Shown here piece after piece: positions 60,327 to 64,000 of a stretch of DNA of 64,000 nt (position 1 is its first letter; the number at the start of each line of letters is the position of its first letter). Made by a program: the position numbers and the translations under genes. Origin of the DNA: Streptomyces caelestis (lineage in GTDB: Bacteria; Actinomycetota; Actinomycetes; Streptomycetales; Streptomycetaceae); the NCBI RefSeq assembly GCF_014205255.1, contig NZ_JACHNE010000001.1:5456001-5520000 (forward strand), written 5' to 3'. Below the pieces are notes generated by a model, which was not told the origin of the DNA, did not search any database, and saw only the letters and a program-made list of their open reading frames with translations.

Positions 60327-60364
60327 ACAACCCGCACAGGCCAACCGCAAGAACCCCGACGGCG

Positions 60365-61123
60365 CTACCGCCTCGAAGGACTGAACCCCGCAGCCAACGG
60401 CATCCGCAGCCCCAACGGCGGCGGCGCGGCAAGCGCATCCCGCACCGGCCGGGACACGTCCCGCCCGAACAAGGCCCCCATCACGAAGTCCTCCGCCAGC
60501 GCGAGGACTTCGTCCCGGTACTGACTCAACCCGTGCCCGTCCGCGTGCACTTCGAACCGGCACACATCCCGGTTCGCCTTCTTCGCCCGCGCCGCCAGGC
60601 GGAACGACAACTCGGGATCCGTCCGCTCGTCGTTCGTGCCGTGCACGATCAGCACCTGCCGCCCCACCAGTTGCTTCACCGGTTCGGGTGGCGCGGCCAC
60701 ATCCTCCTCCGGCAGCCAGGGAGCGAGCGCCAGCACGGAGTTGACGGCCTCGTGCCCACCCGCCCGCAACCCGGCCCGGCCGCCCATGCCGATGCCGGCG
60801 AGGCAGACGGGAACGTCTCCGTAACGCCGTACGACCTCGTCGGCCGCCCAGGCGGCGTCGGCCGCGAGGTTGGCCTCGATGCCGTTCCAGCCGCGGTAGC
60901 GGTAGTGCACCACGTGGGTGACGAGGCCCTCGTCCCGGCCCGCGCGGGCCAGGCGGCGCCCCAGGGCGCGTACGGAGGCGGTCGCCACCAAGGGTGACGG
61001 CCTGCGGCCGGAGGCCTCGTCGCCGCCGGGGAGCAGCAGCACGACGCCGCTCACCGCCGACGGCTCCGGACCGAATGTCCTGCCCAGCCGGGCCCTGCGA
61101 ACCGGCGTCGGTTGGTGTGCCAT
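60365..61123 (-). CDS. Alpha/beta-hydrolase-fold protein lacking the nucleophile serine
   Basis: 252 residues. Overall dienelactone/acyl hydrolase-like order: oxyanion VVLLLPGGDEAS, elbow VCLAGIGMGGRAGL, acid VLIVHGTNDERTDP, His HADGHGLSQYRDE. The elbow reads G-I-G-M-G instead of G-x-S-x-G, so the usual Ser is Gly while Asp and His remain. It could be a non-catalytic relative or use a different nucleophile. Divergent from adenosine deaminase. Confidence 0.8.
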   Translation of the reverse strand: MAHQPTPVRRARLGRTFGPEPSAVSGVVLLLPGGDEASGRRPSPLVATASVRALGRRLARAGRDEGLVTHVVHYRYRGWNGIEANLAADAAWAADEVVRRYGDVPVCLAGIGMGGRAGLRAGGHEAVNSVLALAPWLPEEDVAAPPEPVKQLVGRQVLIVHGTNDERTDPELSFRLAARAKKANRDVCRFEVHADGHGLSQYRDEVLALAEDFVMGALFGRDVSRPVRDALAAPPPLGLRMPLAAGFSPSRR

Positions 61124-61217
61124 GACAGAACAGTGTCAGAAGCGCGGGTGTACTCGACCCGTCCATGGGGTCACCGTTACGTATCGACGGAAACGTGAAC
61201 GACACGAGCACGCGCCA

Positions 61218-61240
61218 TCTACGCGCGTAGGAGTTAGAGT
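61218..61240 (+). promoter_or_regulatory. Leaderless promoter and nucleoside-regulon operator of add
   Basis: CTACGCGCGTAG at 61219-61230 is a perfect palindrome identical to that at 46195. TAGAGT at 61235-61240 is a -10 box six bases before the ATG at 61247, so the mRNA should start at or next to the start codon. No clear -35 box. Confidence 0.7.
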
Positions 61241-61246
61241 GCGGAA

Positions 61247-62404
61247 ATGACGAGCCAGACCATCGCGAACACCCCGACACCGGAACAGATCCACCGGGCG
61301 CCCAAGGTTCTGCTGCACGACCACCTCGACGGCGGGCTGCGTCCCGCCACGATCGTCGAACTCGCCCGCGCGACCGGCTACTCCCAGCTCCCCGAGACCG
61401 ACCCGGAGAAGCTCGGCGTCTGGTTCCGGGAGGCCGCCGACTCCGGTTCCCTGGAACGCTACTTGGAGACCTTCTCCCACACCGTCGGCGTCATGCAGAC
61501 CCGCGACGCCCTGGTGCGGGTCGCCGCCGAGTGCGCCGAGGACCTCGCCGAGGACGGTGTCGTCTACGCCGAGGTGCGCTACGCCCCCGAGCAGCACCTG
61601 GAGGGCGGGCTGAGCCTCGAAGAGGTCGTCGAGGCCGTCAACGAGGGCTTCCGGGAGGGAGAGCGCCGCGCCCGGGAGAAGGGCCTGCGCATCCGCGTCG
61701 GCGCCCTGCTCACCGCCATGCGGCACGCGGCCCGCGCCCTGGAGATCGCCGAACTCGCCAACCGTTACCGGGACCTGGCCGTCGTCGGCTTCGACATCGC
61801 CGGTGCCGAGGCCGGCTACCCGCCCACCCGGCACCTCGACGCCTTCGAGTACCTCAAGCGTGAGAACAACCACTTCACCATCCACGCCGGCGAGGCCTTC
61901 GGGCTGCCCTCCATCTGGCAGGCCCTCCAGTGGTGCGGCGCCGACCGGCTCGGGCACGGGGTGCGGATCATCGACGACATCCAGGTCCACGAGGACGGCA
62001 GCGTCGAACTCGGGCGGCTCGCCTCGTACGTCCGGGACAAGCGCATCCCGCTGGAGCTGTGCCCCAGCTCCAACCTCCAGACCGGGGCGGCCTCCTCGTA
62101 CGCCGAGCACCCCATCGGGCTGCTGCGCCGGCTGCATTTCCGTGCCACCGTCAATACGGACAATCGACTTATGTCGCACACCAGCATGAGCCGGGAATTC
62201 GAGCACCTTGTCGAGGCGTTCGGTTACACGCTCGACGACATGCAGTGGTTCTCCGTCAATGCGATGAAATCAGCGTTCATTCCTTTCGATGAACGACTGG
62301 CCATGATCAATGACGTGATCAAGCCCGGATATGCCGAGCTGAAATCCGAATGGCTGTTCCGGCAGACCGCCTCCACCAGCGGTTCTTCACCTTCGGAGAG
62401 CTGA
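61247..62404 (+). CDS. add: Adenosine deaminase
   Basis: 385 residues. Deaminates adenosine and deoxyadenosine to inosine forms. Metal and catalytic residues: LLHDHLDGGLRP (HxH), FTIHAGEAFGL (H and E), DRLGHGVRI, TVNTDNRLMSHTSM (D). Length is somewhat longer than bacterial average. The shared operator in its promoter ties it to the nucleoside transporter operon 15 kb away. The last 80 codons have visibly more A/T in third position than the rest. Confidence 0.96.
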   Translation: MTSQTIANTPTPEQIHRAPKVLLHDHLDGGLRPATIVELARATGYSQLPETDPEKLGVWFREAADSGSLERYLETFSHTVGVMQTRDALVRVAAECAEDLAEDGVVYAEVRYAPEQHLEGGLSLEEVVEAVNEGFREGERRAREKGLRIRVGALLTAMRHAARALEIAELANRYRDLAVVGFDIAGAEAGYPPTRHLDAFEYLKRENNHFTIHAGEAFGLPSIWQALQWCGADRLGHGVRIIDDIQVHEDGSVELGRLASYVRDKRIPLELCPSSNLQTGAASSYAEHPIGLLRRLHFRATVNTDNRLMSHTSMSREFEHLVEAFGYTLDDMQWFSVNAMKSAFIPFDERLAMINDVIKPGYAELKSEWLFRQTASTSGSSPSES

Positions 62405-62543
62405 TCCGCGAGTCATCGGCACACAGGGAATGCGGGCGGTGTTCACAATCCGTCCGCATTTCGATGTTTGCGGCGGATGGCGCCGCGTGATTACGGTCAC
62501 TGGACCGCTCACACCCCGCCATCTCATTATGAGGACGCATTTC

Positions 62544-62927
62544 ATGAAGCAGTCTGCTGCCAAGTCCCTCGGTGTCGCCGCCCTCGGTGTCGCTTTCGCC
62601 GCCGCCGGTGCGGGCGCCGCCAACGCCGCCCCGGCTCTCCCGGACGCCGCTCAGACGCTGGAGACCGCCACCCAGGCGCTCCCGGCGGAGCAGCTCTCCC
62701 AGGCGCTGCCGGGCTCGGGCGAGGCGCTGGGCCAGGGGCAGCCGGCGGCCGGTGCCGGTCTCGGCGCCGCCCAGCCGGTCGCCGAGCAGCTGCTCGCCGA
62801 GGGCCCGACCGGGACGACCGCCAAGCTGCTCGGCGGTCTGCCGGTGGAGGGCCTGCCCACGCACGGCCTGCCCGTGAACAACCTGCCCGTGAACAACCTG
62901 CCCGTGAACGGCGTTCCGGTCGCCTGA
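62544..62927 (+). CDS. Small secreted Ala/Leu/Pro-rich protein
   Basis: 127 residues. Signal peptide KSLGVAALGVAFAAAGAGAA cleaved near ANA-AP. The mature protein is low in aromatic residues and ends with near-repeats LPVEGLP, LPVNNLPVNNLPVNGVPV. ATG 62544 has GAGGACG eight bases upstream. Such small secreted proteins are common in Streptomyces and often called hypothetical; no function assigned. Confidence 0.75.
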   Translation: MKQSAAKSLGVAALGVAFAAAGAGAANAAPALPDAAQTLETATQALPAEQLSQALPGSGEALGQGQPAAGAGLGAAQPVAEQLLAEGPTGTTAKLLGGLPVEGLPTHGLPVNNLPVNNLPVNGVPVA

Positions 62928-62953
62928 CCTCTCCCGTCGAGGCGGACACCACA

Positions 62954-62996
62954 CGCCGATGGGGCGCACCCTGTGTCAGGGTGCGCCCCATCGGCG
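62954..62996 (+). terminator. Very strong hairpin terminator
   Basis: CGCCGATGGGGCGCACCCTG pairs perfectly with its complement around TGT: a 20-bp stem. It follows the small secreted-protein gene and faces the convergent PspC gene. Confidence 0.92.
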
Positions 62997-63012
62997 TTCT
63001 CGCGAACGGTCG

Positions 63013-63225
63013 TCACCAGGCCGTCCGCGCCTTGTTCTGCACCTTGCTCTCCGAGGGCAGCAGGATCCACAGCGCGATGTACAGCAGGAACTGCGGGCCG
63101 GGCAGCAGGCACGAGACCAGGAAGATCACTCGCATCGTCGTCACGGAGGTGCCGAAGCGCCGGGCCAGCGCGGCGCACACTCCGCCGATCATGCGGCCGT
63201 GGGTGGGTCGGGCGAGGCGGGACAT
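63013..63225 (-). CDS. PspC-domain membrane protein
   Basis: 70 residues. PspC domain: RMIGGVCAALARRFGTSVTT followed by one long hydrophobic helix (VIFLVSCLLPGPQFLLYIALWILL). Related proteins bind PspA or sense envelope stress. ATG 63225 follows AAGGAG. Confidence 0.9.
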   Translation of the reverse strand: MSRLARPTHGRMIGGVCAALARRFGTSVTTMRVIFLVSCLLPGPQFLLYIALWILLPSESKVQNKARTAW

Positions 63226-63288
63226 GTGCGGCTCCTTCAACGTCGGTGTGTGAGGCCTCTCGTCCGAGTACCCCAGCTGCACTCCACG

Positions 63289-63873
63289 CTACGGAGACGA
63301 AGGGGGCAAAGCGTCGCTCCACGGGGCGATCCCGACCCTGGGAATCGTCGGGGTCCGACCCTGAGCCCACTCCTCGGGGGACAGGAGCGTACCGGCCGGG
63401 CGCGCGAGGGTGCGGCGGCGCAGCCAGGAGCGGCCGGCGGGGACGAGCGCCAGATGCGCGAGGGCCACGCCCGCGGTGTTCAGGAACAGCGAGTCGATGT
63501 CGACGACCTGACCGGGAACGCCGGTCTGGAGCAGCTCGATGCCCAGCGACAGCAGGGCACCGGCCGTGGCGGTGCGCAGCAGGGACGCCAGCGGCGAGAC
63601 GACCAGTCTGCCGCTCGCCATCGGCAGCAGCACGCCCAGCGGGGCGAGCAGCGCCAGCTTCTCGCCGATGTGACGGGCCGCCTCGAGCCAGCCCAGGGCG
63701 AGATCGGCCCGGATGCCGTCGAAGGGCCGCAGATTGGCGGGCATCACCCAGGGCACGTCCAGCGGCCGCAGCGTGAGCCAGGCGACGAACGCGAGGTGTG
63801 CGACGAGGAGGACACCTCCTGTCACACGGATGCGGAACGCGGCGCTGCCGCCGATGGAGCCTTGACGCTGCAC
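63289..63873 (-). CDS. VanZ-family membrane protein
   Basis: 194 residues, four to five membrane helices. VanZ-like segments: LTLRPLDVP, NLRPFDGIR, EKLALLAPLGVLLPM, SLGIELLQTGVPGQVVDIDS, LFLNTAGVALA. VanZ proteins are linked to low-level glycopeptide tolerance, mechanism unclear. GTG 63873 follows a G-rich ribosome site. Confidence 0.88.
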   Translation of the reverse strand: MQRQGSIGGSAAFRIRVTGGVLLVAHLAFVAWLTLRPLDVPWVMPANLRPFDGIRADLALGWLEAARHIGEKLALLAPLGVLLPMASGRLVVSPLASLLRTATAGALLSLGIELLQTGVPGQVVDIDSLFLNTAGVALAHLALVPAGRSWLRRRTLARPAGTLLSPEEWAQGRTPTIPRVGIAPWSDALPPSSP

Positions 63874-63968
63874 GCCCCCCTAGACGCGGCCTCCGGCGGA
63901 ATCGGTTCCGGGATGCCCCCGGTACGCCTGTGAGGCATGCGCCACAGCCCGGCGGAGCCCCGGCCCGC

Positions 63969-64000
63969 TCACTCCCCGGCCACGTCCTTGGACGGCGGTT
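63969..64000 (-). CDS. C-terminal end of a gene running off the window
   Basis: A minus-strand reading PPSKDVAGE followed by TGA (complement of 63969-63971) could be the tail of the next gene. Too short to identify. Confidence 0.25.
   Translation of the reverse strand, partial: PPSKDVAGE

Noticed and set aside
62540..62930. Idea that the small secreted protein is a chaplin
   Set aside because: No chaplin domain, no paired cysteines and no GNVV-type core; only the signal peptide is similar in style.

Overview
The window is a stretch of Streptomyces chromosome. The DNA is very GC-rich with near-saturated G/C third codon positions, GTG starts are common, and several start codons sit only 6-8 bases below a TANNNT -10 box, as expected for leaderless mRNAs. 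The families present (SCO4848-type membrane protein, SdhCDAB, acyl-CoA mutase large subunit, twin BMP lipoproteins, Kdn/sialic-type wall polymer genes) fit this. From memory, not a search, the order resembles the S. coelicolor interval from about SCO4847 to SCO4903, so the sequence looks like ordinary conserved core chromosome from a related species with a few local insertions and decayed genes.

Layout. 0-7 kb: truncated D-Ala-D-Ala carboxypeptidase, small membrane protein, membrane metallophosphoesterase, orphan peptide-type binding protein, TetR regulator, secreted Cip1-like protein, Uma2 protein. 7-11 kb: succinate dehydrogenase sdhCDAB and an OHCU decarboxylase (purine catabolism). 11-25 kb: an envelope block with GH20 hexosaminidase, PGRP-type amidase, two paralogous sigma/single-pass-membrane-protein pairs around a large S8 protease, and a lipoprotein L,D-transpeptidase; a decayed TnpB-element end lies at 13.1 kb. 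25-30 kb: acyl-CoA mutase large subunit, LysE exporter, a long palindrome, and a flavin monooxygenase divergent from its probable TetR repressor across two operators.

29.7-39.5 kb: two divergent operons for a Kdn/sialic-acid-like wall glycopolymer. One encodes GT2, polysialyltransferase-like protein, acyltransferase and methyltransferase. The other encodes a putative glycosyltransferase, a CMP-sugar synthetase/HAD fusion, a NeuB-like synthase and another sialyltransferase-like protein. 40-43 kb: M20 amidohydrolase, then a membrane alpha/beta hydrolase divergent from a TetR gene.

43.6-52 kb: nucleoside uptake and salvage, with two BMP lipoproteins, ABC ATPase, two permeases, cytidine deaminase and thymidine phosphorylase. 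The palindrome CTACGCGCGTAG, or a close variant, lies before both bmp genes, before the ABC operon, and again before adenosine deaminase at 61.2 kb, so these look like one regulon. 52-64 kb: Uma2, AEC transporter, a TnpB-type element, STAS protein, SnoaL-tailed ECF sigma factor, a second DnaN-like clamp, an MFS/LysR pair, a hydrolase lacking its nucleophile serine, adenosine deaminase, a small secreted protein, PspC and VanZ proteins. No tRNA, rRNA, CRISPR array or prophage was seen.
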